NCBI GenBank assembly: GCA_035999365.1
Contig: DASYGT010000019.1
Coordinates: 84,340-148,339 of the forward strand
Direction of reading: 5' to 3'
DNA: 64,000 nucleotides
Origin: DASYGT01 sp035999365
GTDB lineage: Bacteria > Actinomycetota > Actinomycetes > Mycobacteriales > Jatrophihabitantaceae
Positions 28,350-37,587 of the stretch are shown here, in pieces. The notes under the pieces are model-generated. The model ran no database searches. It was not told the DNA's origin and was given only the letters and a program-made list of their open reading frames with translations. The position numbers were made by a program, and so were the translations under genes. Numbering within the stretch: the first letter of the stretch is position 1; each line of letters opens with the position of its first letter.

Positions 28350-28847
28350 ATGGAGGACGCACCGACCCGCCGCGCCGTGCTGCTCTCAGCCGCCGCGGTC
28401 GTGATTGCCGCAGCCGGGGGCGCCGCGGCAGCCGGATTCCGTCCCGATCCGTCGAGGGGACGCCCCTCGGCACCACCCGAGTTGGTTGCCGCCGCCGCAG
28501 CCGAGGCGCACCTCATCGCCCTGATCGACCAGGTGAACACCCACCCCCAGCCCTCGGCGGTTCTCGCGGGCATACGCGGCGACCACGCAGCCCATCTGGC
28601 CGCCCTGCAGGCCGCGCTGGCCGCGTACCCCGGGACGCCCGCGTCCTCGACGTCCCCGACGTCCCCGACCGCTACGCCGCCTTCCGGAAGCGGACCCGTC
28701 GGCGACCGAGTCGCCCGGGTCCGTGCGGCTGAGCAAGCAGCAGCGGCAGAAGCGCAGGCACGGGCACGGATCCTCGACGGCGCCTTGGCCACACTGCTCG
28801 CGAGCATCTCGGCCTGCGAGGCAACCCACGCGGCACTGCTGTCATGA
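28350..28847 (+). CDS. Secreted/anchored hypothetical protein, partner of ferritin-like gene
   Basis: The 165-residue product has an N-terminal signal of Tat-like form (RRAVLLSAAAVVIAAAGGAAAAG) and then a helical, Ala-rich region with AEAHLIALIDQVNTHPQ and EQAAAAEAQARARILDGALATLLASISACEATH. A Ser/Thr/Pro linker (SSTSPTSPTATPP) splits it. Helix pairs like these resemble a ferritin-like fold, though metal residues are not clear. The stop overlaps the next gene by ATGA. It is divergent from rimP, a position where such genes occur in other actinobacteria. Function unknown. Confidence 0.65.
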   Translation: MEDAPTRRAVLLSAAAVVIAAAGGAAAAGFRPDPSRGRPSAPPELVAAAAAEAHLIALIDQVNTHPQPSAVLAGIRGDHAAHLAALQAALAAYPGTPASSTSPTSPTATPPSGSGPVGDRVARVRAAEQAAAAEAQARARILDGALATLLASISACEATHAALLS

Positions 28848-29287
28848 GCACAGTTGTCGAGGCGCTGCAGCGCGCGTTGGCCGCCGAGAACGAGGCGGTG
28901 TACGGCTACGGGGTGCTCGGCCCGCACCTGGTTGGCCCCGACACCGCGCTCGCGATGACCTGCGAGGCAGCACATGGAGCCCTCCGCGACGCTACAGAGG
29001 CTGTGCTCGCCGCGCGGGGCACCCATCCGGATGCACCTCTCGCGGACTATCCCGCTGTGTACCCGGTGCCCGACCGTCCGGCGGCCCAGCGACTGGCGCT
29101 CCGCCTCGAGGGTGAAGCCGCCGCGGCGTGGCGGGCCGCGTTCGCTGCGGCGGCGAACGCGGCGCCCGTCGACACCGATGCGCGCGATCGCTCGCAGGAG
29201 GCGCTGACCGCTTCGGCGTTGCGCGGCATGCGCTGGCGACAAGCTGCCGGAAACACCCCTCCGACGGTGCCGTTTCCCGGTTTCTGA
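28844..29287 (+). CDS. Ferritin-like DUF4439 protein
   Basis: The 147-residue product matches DUF4439: VEALQRALAAENEAVYGYGVLGPHL near the N-terminus, YPAVYPVPDRPAAQRLALRLEGEAAAAWRAAF in the middle and ALRGMRWRQ near the end, a four-helix bundle pattern. It lacks a signal peptide, while its coupled upstream partner has one. A role in metal or redox handling is only inferred from the fold. The stop codon is inside a perfect palindrome shared with the convergent gene. Confidence 0.8.
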   Translation: MSTVVEALQRALAAENEAVYGYGVLGPHLVGPDTALAMTCEAAHGALRDATEAVLAARGTHPDAPLADYPAVYPVPDRPAAQRLALRLEGEAAAAWRAAFAAAANAAPVDTDARDRSQEALTASALRGMRWRQAAGNTPPTVPFPGF

Positions 29288-29302
29288 GGCCTCAGAAACC
29301 GG
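29277..29302. terminator. Perfect 26-bp palindrome over two opposing stop codons
   Basis: CCGGTTTCTGAGG (29277-29289) followed directly by its reverse complement (29290-29302) contains the TGA of the DUF4439 gene (29285-29287) and the TGA of the convergent eis-like gene (29292-29294). As RNA it folds identically from either strand, fitting a compact bidirectional terminator. Confidence 0.65.
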
Positions 29303-30491
29303 TCCCGTACTGCGGCAGGCGGTCCGTGAGCAGCGCTCGATCGAACCGGACGAGCACGTCGCGGTCACGGACATCCACCAGCCCGGCCCGGGCCAGCGAC
29401 TCGACCCGCACGCCGCCGAGAAACACCGACCCGAGCGATGCGACGTCGAGTTCGAGATCGACCGATGCATCGGTGGGCACGCACTCGGCGCCGTCCGCTC
29501 CCCCGCGCAGGTGGTAACGGCCGTCGCCGAACAGGTCGTCGCGCACCGCGATGCAGACATCAACCTCTAACGCGTAACGGCGTGCCGACAGCATGGCCGC
29601 GACGTTCAGCGGGCGGACCCACAGGCCGTCACCGACGTGCGTCGTGCGCACCTGGCGTCCGTCGCCCACCAGTAGCGCAAGCGGATCGTCGACGGGGATG
29701 CGGTAGCTCTCGATCGTCCCGACGAGGTCCATGCCCAGCAGCACCTGCCAGAGGTCGGCGTGCGCCTCGGAGCTGGCGATCACGTAGTCGGAGATCCAGC
29801 ACGTGTGCCGCGGATCGCCGTCGCTCCAGTCGCTCTTGATGCGGTAGGCCAGATAACCGTCGCGATGCAGCAGGTAGAACATGCCCGACATGCCACCGCG
29901 CTGCCATTCCCGATCGAGGGTGAGAAAGTCCCACCAGCGGTCGTTGCGGCTCAGCGCACCTGGTGTCTGCTCGCGCCACCGCGCGTGCACCGCAGGCATG
30001 TGCTTGCGCGCCTCGACCGCCGAGGCCCGCGTGACTGCGGATGGGTCGCCCGGGGTGAGCAGGGAAACGCGGCGCCGGTCGAGTGAGGTCTTGCGGACGT
30101 GCGACGCGACGCCGTAGCCGAAGCGGCCGTAGATGCCGCCCTCGCTCGCCGTCAACACGGCAGCGGCGACACCGGCGTCGCGGTAGTCGCCGAGCTGGCT
30201 GCGCATCAGCCTGCGCAGGATTCCGCGCCGGCGGTAGGTCGGATCGACTGACACCCAGGTGACGCCCGGGACGTCCAGCCGCCCACCCGGCACGGTCATC
30301 TCGAACGGGTAATCCCCGGTGATGCCGACGATGCGATCGCCGTCGACCGCCACGTAGAAGCGGTCGAGATCGAGCAGGCTGCCCATGTCCTGCAGCTCCT
30401 GCTCGGAGTACACCGTGCCGAAACTCGCGCCGTCGACGTCGGCGACGGTTGCCAGGTCGTCGGCGGTGGCCCGCCTGATCGAGATGTCCAC
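29292..30491 (-). CDS. eis: Eis-like GNAT acetyltransferase
   Basis: The 399-residue product is of Eis length and layout: an N-terminal GNAT domain (VDISIRRATADDLATVADVDGASFG; WVSVDPTYRRRGILRRLMRSQL), a second GNAT-like domain and a C-terminal SCP2-like domain (SVDLELDVASLGSVFLGG). It ends in a phenylalanine (TGF), which Eis uses as the free-carboxylate general base. Mycobacterial Eis acetylates aminoglycosides and host proteins; the role here is unknown. The start is uncertain: GTG at 30491, GTG at 30500, or TTG at 30518. Confidence 0.82.
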   Translation of the reverse strand: MDISIRRATADDLATVADVDGASFGTVYSEQELQDMGSLLDLDRFYVAVDGDRIVGITGDYPFEMTVPGGRLDVPGVTWVSVDPTYRRRGILRRLMRSQLGDYRDAGVAAAVLTASEGGIYGRFGYGVASHVRKTSLDRRRVSLLTPGDPSAVTRASAVEARKHMPAVHARWREQTPGALSRNDRWWDFLTLDREWQRGGMSGMFYLLHRDGYLAYRIKSDWSDGDPRHTCWISDYVIASSEAHADLWQVLLGMDLVGTIESYRIPVDDPLALLVGDGRQVRTTHVGDGLWVRPLNVAAMLSARRYALEVDVCIAVRDDLFGDGRYHLRGGADGAECVPTDASVDLELDVASLGSVFLGGVRVESLARAGLVDVRDRDVLVRFDRALLTDRLPQYGTGF

Positions 30492-30546
30492 GCCTGCCAC
30501 TGTCCCCTGTCCCGCCAACCGCTTATTGCCCGCTGCCAGCGCCCGG

Positions 30547-31221
30547 CTACCAGCGGTCGACGAGATCCAGCAGGTCGAGCAGCCTGTCGATCACGGCGTC
30601 CGGCTCGCCCTCGACAGCACGCAACTGCTCCGCCGGTATCTCGCTGTGCGGCACGAGCACCGCTTTCATGCCGACCTGCTTCGCGCCGTGGATGTCCTCG
30701 AACGGTCGGTCGCCGACGAACACCACCCGGGCCGGATCGTCCACACCCACCGAGCGCATTGCCGCGCGGAATGCTTCGGGGTGCGGCTTCGTCCACGGGA
30801 TCTCCGACGAATACACCGCTCCGTGGATGAGCGACATGACTTGGTCGCGCTCGAAGATGCGGTCGTGCTCGGCGCCCGGCCAGATCGTGTTCGACAGGAC
30901 GCCGATGCGGACGTCGCGCTCATGCAGCCCGGCGAACAGAGGTTCGACATCAGGGTCGAGATAGGTGTGCGGTTCCCACCACGTGTGGAAGGCGGCGAGC
31001 ATCTCCGGCGTGTGGTCGATGCCGGCCTCGGCGAAGACATCGTCGAGGCGCGCACTGCGGTGCTCGTCGATGCAGCGCAGCCAGACGGCGCGCTCGGCCT
31101 CCAGTAACCGCACCGCCTGTTGCTCGTCCCCCACCGCCGCGAGCCAGCTGCCCAGCGCGTCGACGCTGTGCCACGGGGTCAACGTGCCGCCCCAGTCGAA
31201 GATGACCGCCTCGATCGTCAC
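30547..31221 (-). CDS. HAD superfamily hydrolase
   Basis: The 224-residue product has HAD motif I as FDWGGT, motif II in VLSNT, the lysine in WTKPHPEAF and motif III in VFVGDRPFEDIHGAK. In motif I the usual second Asp is replaced by Gly, so the general acid of HAD phosphatases is missing and classic phosphatase action is doubtful. The GTG start at 31221 overlaps the upstream GNAT stop by 4 bp. Substrate unknown. Confidence 0.85.
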   Translation of the reverse strand: MTIEAVIFDWGGTLTPWHSVDALGSWLAAVGDEQQAVRLLEAERAVWLRCIDEHRSARLDDVFAEAGIDHTPEMLAAFHTWWEPHTYLDPDVEPLFAGLHERDVRIGVLSNTIWPGAEHDRIFERDQVMSLIHGAVYSSEIPWTKPHPEAFRAAMRSVGVDDPARVVFVGDRPFEDIHGAKQVGMKAVLVPHSEIPAEQLRAVEGEPDAVIDRLLDLLDLVDRW

Positions 31222-32090
31222 GCGAGCAACACCGTTGCGAGCGTGGCGACCTGTCTCATGCCGAGGCGCGCGTACAGGCGCAGGGCGGTGGTGTTGAAGT
31301 CGTTGACGTACAGACTCACCGTCGGCGCCAGTGCCAACGCATGCTGGCACACCGCGGCCAGGGCCGATGTGGCGATGCCGCGCCCTCGCAGGTCCGGACG
31401 CACCCAAACACCCTGCAGCTGAGCGCTGTGCCGTGAGACAGCACCCACCTCTGCCTTGAACACGATCGCACCGCTCGCATCGACGGCAACGAACGCGCGC
31501 CGGCGCCGGATCAGCTCGCCGACCCGCGCCCGGAAGGCGGCCACTCCGGGCGCCACACTCGGCGCGACGCCGAGCTCCTCGGTGAACATCTGCGCGGCCG
31601 CGTGCACGTAGTTCTCGAAGTCCCGCTCCTCGGCGTGCCGAACGCCGTGATCGCGCGACGCGGACACCGGATGATCGAGCACGAGCACCGGCTGTGAAGG
31701 GCGGATGCTGCGCGCCGGCCCCCACTCCGGCTCCAGCCGCTGCCACAGCACCTCCACGGCGTCTGCTCGCCCGACGATCGACGTACACACTCTGGGATAG
31801 GTCGCCACCGCGCCGGCAATGGCTTCCCACGCCGCGGCATCGCCGCCGATCGGCACGAGGTTGCCGCCGCTGAAACATGCTGCGCGGAGGTCTGCGCGAT
31901 CGCCGATACCCAGCATCGTCCCGCCCAGCCGGGGCGGCGTCAGGCTTCGCGTCACGGCGATGCGCGAGGACACGGCGACGTTGACGAACGGATCGGCCTC
32001 GAGCAACGCGCCAAGGGCAGGCAGCGCGTCGTCGGACAGCAGCGACACCGCATGGCGCTGCGGATGCGGGCGGACAGCCGTCACATCCAC
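31218..32090 (-). CDS. DUF4081/GNAT acetyltransferase
   Basis: The 290-residue product has an N-terminal DUF4081 region (LGALLEADPFVNVAVSSRI, LGIGDRADLRAACFSGGNLVPIG) and a C-terminal GNAT domain with the acetyl-CoA motif GVWVRPDLRGRGIATSALAAVCQHALA and a NDFNTTALRLYARLGM end. The family sits near ispG in mycobacteria (Rv2867c-like), as here. Substrate unknown. It is translationally coupled to the HAD gene. Confidence 0.85.
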   Translation of the reverse strand: MDVTAVRPHPQRHAVSLLSDDALPALGALLEADPFVNVAVSSRIAVTRSLTPPRLGGTMLGIGDRADLRAACFSGGNLVPIGGDAAAWEAIAGAVATYPRVCTSIVGRADAVEVLWQRLEPEWGPARSIRPSQPVLVLDHPVSASRDHGVRHAEERDFENYVHAAAQMFTEELGVAPSVAPGVAAFRARVGELIRRRRAFVAVDASGAIVFKAEVGAVSRHSAQLQGVWVRPDLRGRGIATSALAAVCQHALALAPTVSLYVNDFNTTALRLYARLGMRQVATLATVLLA

Positions 32091-32158
32091 GACGCTACTG
32101 GGCGGCGCGCAGATTTCTTGGTTTTCGGGGTCGCGGAACGGCGTTGAACGGCGCGGGG

Positions 32159-33307
32159 TCAGGTGACGGCGACGGTCGGCACGCCCGCGGGGACGTCACC
32201 CATCTGCTCGGCCAGGCGCATGGCCTCTTCGATGAGCGTCTCGACGATCTGCGACTCGGGCACCGTTTTGATGACCTCGCCCCGGACGAAGATCTGCCCC
32301 TTGCCGTTGCCCGAGGCGACCCCGAGGTCGGCTTCCCGCGCCTCACCCGGACCGTTGACCACGCAGCCCATCACGGCAACGCGCAGCGGGACTGTCAGCC
32401 CTTCAAGTCCGGCAGTCACCTTGTCGGCGAGGGTGTAGACGTCCACCTGAGCCCGCCCACACGACGGGCAGGACACGATCTCGAGGCGACGCTGGCGCAG
32501 GTTGAGCGATTCGAGGATGGCGAGGCCGACCTTCACCTCTTCCACCGGTGGCGCCGACAGCGACACGCGGATCGTGTCGCCGATTCCGCGCGACAGCAAC
32601 GCGCCGAAGGCCACCGACGACTTGATCGTGCCCTGGAACGTCGGTCCCGCCTCGGTGACACCGAGGTGCAACGGGTAGTCGCAGGCATCGGCGAGCAGTT
32701 CGTATGCACGCACCATCACGACCGGATCGTTGTGCTTGACCGAGATCTTGAAGTCGCGGAAATCGTGCTCCTCGAACAATGCCGCCTCGTTCAGCGCCGA
32801 CTCGACCAGCGCCTCAGGCGTCGCCTTGCCGTACTTCGCCAGCAACCGCTTGTCGAGGGATCCGGCGTTGACGCCGATGCGCAACGACACTCCGGCGTCC
32901 GCTGCTGCGCGTGCGATCTCGCCCACCCGATCGTCGAACGCCTTGATGTTGCCGGGGTTCACCCGCACAGCGGCGCAACCCGCGTCGATCGCGGCGAAGA
33001 CGTACTTCGGCTGGAAATGGATGTCGGCGATGACGGGAATCTGCGAGTGCTTCGCGATCTCGGGCAGCGCATCGGCATCGTCCTGCGACGGCACCGCGAC
33101 CCGGACGATGTCGCATCCGGTGGCGGTCAACTCCGCGATCTGCTGCAGGGTGGCGTTCACATCGGAGGTCAGCGTCGTCGTCATCGACTGAACCGAAATC
33201 GGCGAATCGCCACCGACCAGCACCTTGCCCACGGCGATCTGGCGGGAGCGGCGGCGCACGGCGAGGGTCGGCGGTGGAGGGGACGGCATGCCCAGATTGA
33301 CGGTCAC
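32159..33307 (-). CDS. ispG: 4-hydroxy-3-methylbut-2-en-1-yl diphosphate synthase
   Basis: IspG reduces MEcPP to HMBPP, the sixth MEP-pathway step for isoprenoids, using a 4Fe-4S cluster. The 382-residue product has VGGDSPISVQSMTTT near residue 32, a TIM-barrel body (IADIHFQPKYVFAAID, RVNPGNIK), and the cluster cysteines in VSCPSCGRAQVD and MGCVVNGPGEAREAD. GTG start. It lies 7 bp downstream of the S2P protease gene and in the same unit as dxr, another MEP-pathway gene. Confidence 0.96.
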   Translation of the reverse strand: MTVNLGMPSPPPPTLAVRRRSRQIAVGKVLVGGDSPISVQSMTTTLTSDVNATLQQIAELTATGCDIVRVAVPSQDDADALPEIAKHSQIPVIADIHFQPKYVFAAIDAGCAAVRVNPGNIKAFDDRVGEIARAAADAGVSLRIGVNAGSLDKRLLAKYGKATPEALVESALNEAALFEEHDFRDFKISVKHNDPVVMVRAYELLADACDYPLHLGVTEAGPTFQGTIKSSVAFGALLSRGIGDTIRVSLSAPPVEEVKVGLAILESLNLRQRRLEIVSCPSCGRAQVDVYTLADKVTAGLEGLTVPLRVAVMGCVVNGPGEAREADLGVASGNGKGQIFVRGEVIKTVPESQIVETLIEEAMRLAEQMGDVPAGVPTVAVT

Positions 33308-33314
33308 GACTCCA

Positions 33315-34649
33315 TCATCCGCCGATGTTCACGGGTTTGACGATGTCGGCGTACAGGGTGAGCAGCGTCAGCAGCACCAGCACCGACGCCACGGCGTACA
33401 TCACGGGCAGCATCTGGGCCGTATCGACGAAGATCTGCGGCCGTGCGCGGGCCCCCTCCGCGCCACCACCGGCGCTTCGACGAATCCGCAGCCGGGCACG
33501 ACCGCGCTTGACGGCCTCGACCATCGCCCCGGCCACATGGCCACCATCCAGTGGCAACAGCGGCAGCAGGTTGAAGAAGAAGAGCAGCAGGTTCACGGTT
33601 GCGAGCAGACCGATCAGGGTCGAGACCTTGTCCTGGACGTTCAGATGCTTGCTCTCAGCCACGTCGCCGCCTAGCCGTCCGATGCCCACGACGCCGATCG
33701 CACCGTTGACATCGCGCGGCTTGTTGTGGAAGACGGTGTTCCAGAGCGACCCGATCTTTTTCGGGTAGCTGCCCAGGGCGTCCACGCCGATCCGGATCTG
33801 CCGGCCGATCTCGCCTGGGATCGCAGTGATCCCGAGCGTCTTGTAGTAGTTGTGGATCTCGGGTGACACACCGATGAATCCCGCGACCTTGGTCCTCGTC
33901 TCGGCGTTGTCGGCGAACTTCACATTCTCGACCGGCGTGATCGTCAGGGCGACTGCCTGACCGTTGCGCGTGACGGACACATGCAAGGGCTTACCGGCCG
34001 ACACCTCGATGATGCCCACGGCCTGGTCCCAGTTCCTGATGGGCATGCCGTCGATGGATCGCAGCGTGTCGCCCGGTAGGAGTCCGGCCAGCGCAGCAGG
34101 CGCGTTCGCCACCGCGCAGTCGTTCTGCTGCGCCGCGGTTGCCGTGGCCGGAACGACGCACTTGCTGACGGAGCCGACTGTGCTTGTCGCGCTTTGCTGG
34201 AACTTGCCGATCGTCGTGAGCAGGACGACCGTGAGCAGCACATAGATGATCAAGTTCATGGTCGGGCCGCCGAGCATCACGACCATCTTCTTGCCGGGGG
34301 TCAGGCGGTAGAACTCGCGCGGTTCGTCGCCGGGTTGCACCTCCGCGCGGCTCATCTGCCGGAAGTCCTCGACGGCCGTGGCCACGCGGCGCGGCCATCG
34401 GGAGCGGGATCCATCCGCTCGAGGCGGCACCATGCCGATCATGCGGATGTAACCGCCCAGCGGAATCGCCTTCACGCCGTACTCGGTGTCGCCGCGTTTG
34501 CGTGACCACAGGGTCGGGCCGAAGCCCACCATGTACTGCGTGACTTTCACGCCGAACTTCTTGGCCGGCACCATATGGCCGATCTCGTGCAGGGCGATCG
34601 ACAGGAGCAGACCGAGCGCGAAGATGGCGACGCCGAGCGCGTACAGCAC
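33315..34649 (-). CDS. rip1: Site-2 protease, Rip1-like M50 metallopeptidase
   Basis: The 444-residue membrane protease has the zinc motif HEIGH at residues 21-25 in the first membrane helix, a PDZ domain in the central extracytoplasmic part (GLLPGDTLRSIDGMPIRNWDQAVGI), and the third metal ligand in LPLLPLDGGHV near the C-terminus. Enzymes of this type cut anti-sigma factors inside the membrane and regulate envelope composition. The gene lies between dxr and ispG, its standard actinobacterial position. Confidence 0.93.
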   Translation of the reverse strand: MLYALGVAIFALGLLLSIALHEIGHMVPAKKFGVKVTQYMVGFGPTLWSRKRGDTEYGVKAIPLGGYIRMIGMVPPRADGSRSRWPRRVATAVEDFRQMSRAEVQPGDEPREFYRLTPGKKMVVMLGGPTMNLIIYVLLTVVLLTTIGKFQQSATSTVGSVSKCVVPATATAAQQNDCAVANAPAALAGLLPGDTLRSIDGMPIRNWDQAVGIIEVSAGKPLHVSVTRNGQAVALTITPVENVKFADNAETRTKVAGFIGVSPEIHNYYKTLGITAIPGEIGRQIRIGVDALGSYPKKIGSLWNTVFHNKPRDVNGAIGVVGIGRLGGDVAESKHLNVQDKVSTLIGLLATVNLLLFFFNLLPLLPLDGGHVAGAMVEAVKRGRARLRIRRSAGGGAEGARARPQIFVDTAQMLPVMYAVASVLVLLTLLTLYADIVKPVNIGG

Positions 34650-34682
34650 GTGCAGCCTTCCCTTCGAGCCCCGCCGTGGTGG

Positions 34683-35882
34683 TCAGTCGCGCGCCGTGAG
34701 CTCCCGCGCGCGGGCGCGGGCCCACGCCTGCGCGTCCTCGATCTCCTCGACGGTACCCGGATTCGCGGCCGATCCGGAGTGATTCCTCAGCCAGTCGTCC
34801 AGTACGTCACGCACCGTGTCCACGATCTGCACGAATCCGATGAGCCCGCTGTGGAACGCCTCGACGAGCTCCTCGTTCGCCGCGTTGTAGACCGCCGGAG
34901 CGCAACCGGCTGCCGTTCCCGCCAGTCGGGCGAGTTCCACCGCTGGGAAGGCATCGCCGTCCAGAGGCTCGAACGTCCACGTCTGGGCGCCGCTCCAGTC
35001 CACCGCTGCGGCGGCGCCCGGGACCCGGTCCGGCCAATCCAGGGCGAGCGCGATCGGCAGGCGCATGTCCGGGGGCGACGCCTGCGCCAGGGTCGACCCG
35101 TCGACGAACTCGACCATCGAGTGGACGATCGACTGGGGATGCACGACCACGTCGATCCGGTCGTACGGAACGTCGAACAGCAGGTGGGCCTCGATCATCT
35201 CGAGCCCCTTGTTGACGAGGGTCGCCGAGTTCGTCGTCACGAGCCGACCCATGTCCCAGGTCGGATGCGCCAGCGCTTGCTGAGGCGTCACGTCGGCCAG
35301 TTCGGCGCGCTTGCGGCCACGGAACGGACCGCCGCTTGCCGTAAGCAGGAGGCGGCGCACCTCGGCGGCCGAGCCGGAACGCAGGCACTGCGCCAGCGCC
35401 GAGTGTTCCGAGTCGACCGGCACGAGCTGTCCCGGCGCGGCCAGTGACGTGACGAGTCCACCTCCGGCGACGAGCGACTCCTTGTTCGCAAGCGCCACGG
35501 TGCGACCCGCCGTGAGTGCGGCAATGGTGGCGCGCAGCCCTTGGGCCCCCGCGACCGCGTTGAGCACCACGTCGGCATCTCTCGCGGCGAGCTCCTCCGC
35601 CGCCGCTGCGCCGACGAGAACCTCCGGCAGCGGGGCGCCGTCCGGCCAATGGTCGACGAGCCGGGCGGTGAGTTCAGCAGCGGCGTCCTCCCTGCTCACG
35701 CCCACTGCATCGACCCGCAGCTGCGCGGCCTGGCGCGCGAGCAGTGCGAGGTCGGAGCCGCCCGCACAGATGCTGGCGATTCGGAAGCGCTGCGGGTTGG
35801 CTACGACGATCTCGATCGCCTGCGTCCCCACCGATCCGGTTGAGCCCAGCAGGGTGACCCGGCGCGGTTCGGTCGATGTCAC
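34683..35882 (-). CDS. dxr: 1-deoxy-D-xylulose-5-phosphate reductoisomerase
   Basis: Dxr converts DXP to MEP with NADPH, the second MEP-pathway step. The 399-residue product has the NADPH motif LLGSTGSVGTQAIEI at residues 11-25, ANKESLVAGG, the active-site region PVDSEHSALAQ and TASGGPF. The GTG start at 35882 overlaps the stop of the upstream oxidase gene by 4 bp. Together with ispG and rip1 it forms the conserved cluster. Confidence 0.96.
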   Translation of the reverse strand: MTSTEPRRVTLLGSTGSVGTQAIEIVVANPQRFRIASICAGGSDLALLARQAAQLRVDAVGVSREDAAAELTARLVDHWPDGAPLPEVLVGAAAAEELAARDADVVLNAVAGAQGLRATIAALTAGRTVALANKESLVAGGGLVTSLAAPGQLVPVDSEHSALAQCLRSGSAAEVRRLLLTASGGPFRGRKRAELADVTPQQALAHPTWDMGRLVTTNSATLVNKGLEMIEAHLLFDVPYDRIDVVVHPQSIVHSMVEFVDGSTLAQASPPDMRLPIALALDWPDRVPGAAAAVDWSGAQTWTFEPLDGDAFPAVELARLAGTAAGCAPAVYNAANEELVEAFHSGLIGFVQIVDTVRDVLDDWLRNHSGSAANPGTVEEIEDAQAWARARARELTARD

Positions 35883-37039
35883 CGGCGCAGATCCGCGGGG
35901 ACGAGGTCCGACGGCCGCCGATGGCCGGACAGCGCGAGCGTGAGATCGAGATCAGCGAGCAGGCTGCGCAACACGTGCCGGACACCGTCCTGGCCACCCA
36001 GCGCGAGGCCGTAGACGAACGGACGGCCGACGAGCACGGCCCGGGCACCCAGCGCGAGCGCCTTGACGATGTCGGCGCCGGTACGGACGCCTGAGTCGAA
36101 GAGCACCTCCACCTGATCACCGACGGCCTCGGCGATCCCGGGAAGCGCATCGAGCGAACCGATCGCGCCGTCGACCTGGCGGCCGCCGTGGTTGGACACG
36201 ACGATGCCTTCGACACCCGCGTCGACGGCGCGGCGTGCGTCGTCCACGTGCTGGATGCCCTTCAGCGCGATGGGCCCGTCCCAGTGATCCCGAAGGAAGG
36301 CGATGTTGTCCCAGGTGTGGTCCGTGCCGGTGAACATCGGGAGCCACCGCATCAGCGCCGCGGGCAGATCGTCTGCCGGGGATTTGTCGAGGCCAGCGCA
36401 GAAAGCCTCGTCGATGAAGTAGTTCGCCAGCCCCTCCCCCGTGAGGAAAGGCAGGTAGGCATGGTCGAGGTCGTGCGGCCGCCAGCCCAGCATCCAGGTG
36501 TCGAGCGTGACGAGCAGTGCGGTGAAGCCGCTGGCCTTCGCCCGGGCGAGCAGGCTCGCGCACACGGCCTCGTCGTTGGGCCAGTAGAGCTGGAACCAGC
36601 GCGGCCCGTCGCCGCTGGCTTCGGCAACCTCCTCCAGCGTGAAGGACGACACCGTGGACAGCGTCATCGGCAACCCGAGCTCTGCGGTCGCGCGGGCGAC
36701 GGCCAGCTCTGCGTCCGGGTGGACGATCGACTGCACTCCCACCGGCGCGGTGATCAGGGGTGCCGGGATCGTATGGCCGAGGACGGTCGTCGTGAGATCG
36801 CGCGGCTCCGGGCCGTTGAGCATGCGCGGCACGATGCGGAGCTTGTCGAACGCCTCGCGATTCGCCTGTGCGGTGGCACCGGAGCCGGCCGAGCCGGCCA
36901 CGTACCAGAACGGTTCCGGCGCGAGGGCGGCGCGGGCCAGCTCCTCCAGAGCGGACGTGTCGGTGGTCAGGGCCGGGAGCACACCGCCCATTCCCTGCAG
37001 GTAGATCTCACTGGCGTACGAGGCCGGCGGAGTCGTCAT
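35879..37039 (-). CDS. FMN-dependent alpha-hydroxy acid oxidase, lactate 2-monooxygenase-like
   Basis: The 386-residue product has the FMN-dependent TIM barrel with the catalytic histidine in VSNHGGRQVDGAIGSLDALP, the upstream lysine in IALKGIQ and FMN contacts in FDSGVRTGADIVKALALGA and VLVGRPFVYGLALGG. The long N-terminal segment (YASEIYLQGMGG, FWYVAGSAGSGAT) and the PHDLDHAYLPFLTGEGLANYF insertion resemble lactate 2-monooxygenase of mycobacteria, which yields acetate and CO2. Substrate is inferred. It is translationally coupled to dxr. Confidence 0.8.
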   Translation of the reverse strand: MTTPPASYASEIYLQGMGGVLPALTTDTSALEELARAALAPEPFWYVAGSAGSGATAQANREAFDKLRIVPRMLNGPEPRDLTTTVLGHTIPAPLITAPVGVQSIVHPDAELAVARATAELGLPMTLSTVSSFTLEEVAEASGDGPRWFQLYWPNDEAVCASLLARAKASGFTALLVTLDTWMLGWRPHDLDHAYLPFLTGEGLANYFIDEAFCAGLDKSPADDLPAALMRWLPMFTGTDHTWDNIAFLRDHWDGPIALKGIQHVDDARRAVDAGVEGIVVSNHGGRQVDGAIGSLDALPGIAEAVGDQVEVLFDSGVRTGADIVKALALGARAVLVGRPFVYGLALGGQDGVRHVLRSLLADLDLTLALSGHRRPSDLVPADLRR

Positions 37040-37098
37040 GGCCGAAAGTCTGCCGGACGACCCCGCCTGCCGCCGAGCTCCCTACGTGCAGAGAGCGG

Positions 37099-37587
37099 TC
37101 AGTGACCCGGCCCGGCGCCGTTCGCCGGATGCGGGTCGCCCTGGCCCATGCCGGTCTCGACCTTCGTCACGGCAAGGTTCTTGTCGAACTTCACTGTCAC
37201 GTCGGTGCCATCGGCCTTGGTCATGTGCGCCTCGTAGACGCCGTCGCCCGCATCTGTTTCGACGCGGTACACGGTGCCTCCGGGTACTGCCTTCAGTGCG
37301 GCAGCCTTGATCGTCGCGGCGACGCTGCTCGACACGGCCTTCTCATCGCTGCGCACCGGCGCCGAGCCGTGCCGATCCGCCGCCGCGCCCGGTGCGGCCG
37401 GCGAACCCGCTGTGGTCGAGGACGACGCGGCCGAACTGGAGGTGGATCCGCTGCCCGCCGTAGTGGCGGACGCACCGAACGCGGTCGCGCCGATGACGCC
37501 GGCGGCGAGTCCTGCGCCGACAAGCGCGATCTTCACGCCGCGGCCGGTGTGCCGGCGCGGGGTGTCGATCAGGTCTTCGTTGTCCAT
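37099..37587 (-). CDS. Membrane-anchored PepSY domain protein
   Basis: The 162-residue product has one hydrophobic segment (VKIALVGAGLAAGVIGATAFGASA) after a short basic N-terminus, a Ser/Thr/Ala linker, and a C-terminal PepSY-like domain (KAAALKAVPGGTVYRVETDAGDGVYEAHMTKADG and VTVKFDKNLAVTKVE read in sequence). PepSY domains often inhibit or chaperone extracytoplasmic proteases. The ATG at 37587 has GAGGAG 6 nt upstream. It has no obvious partner gene. Confidence 0.8.
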   Translation of the reverse strand: MDNEDLIDTPRRHTGRGVKIALVGAGLAAGVIGATAFGASATTAGSGSTSSSAASSSTTAGSPAAPGAAADRHGSAPVRSDEKAVSSSVAATIKAAALKAVPGGTVYRVETDAGDGVYEAHMTKADGTDVTVKFDKNLAVTKVETGMGQGDPHPANGAGPGH

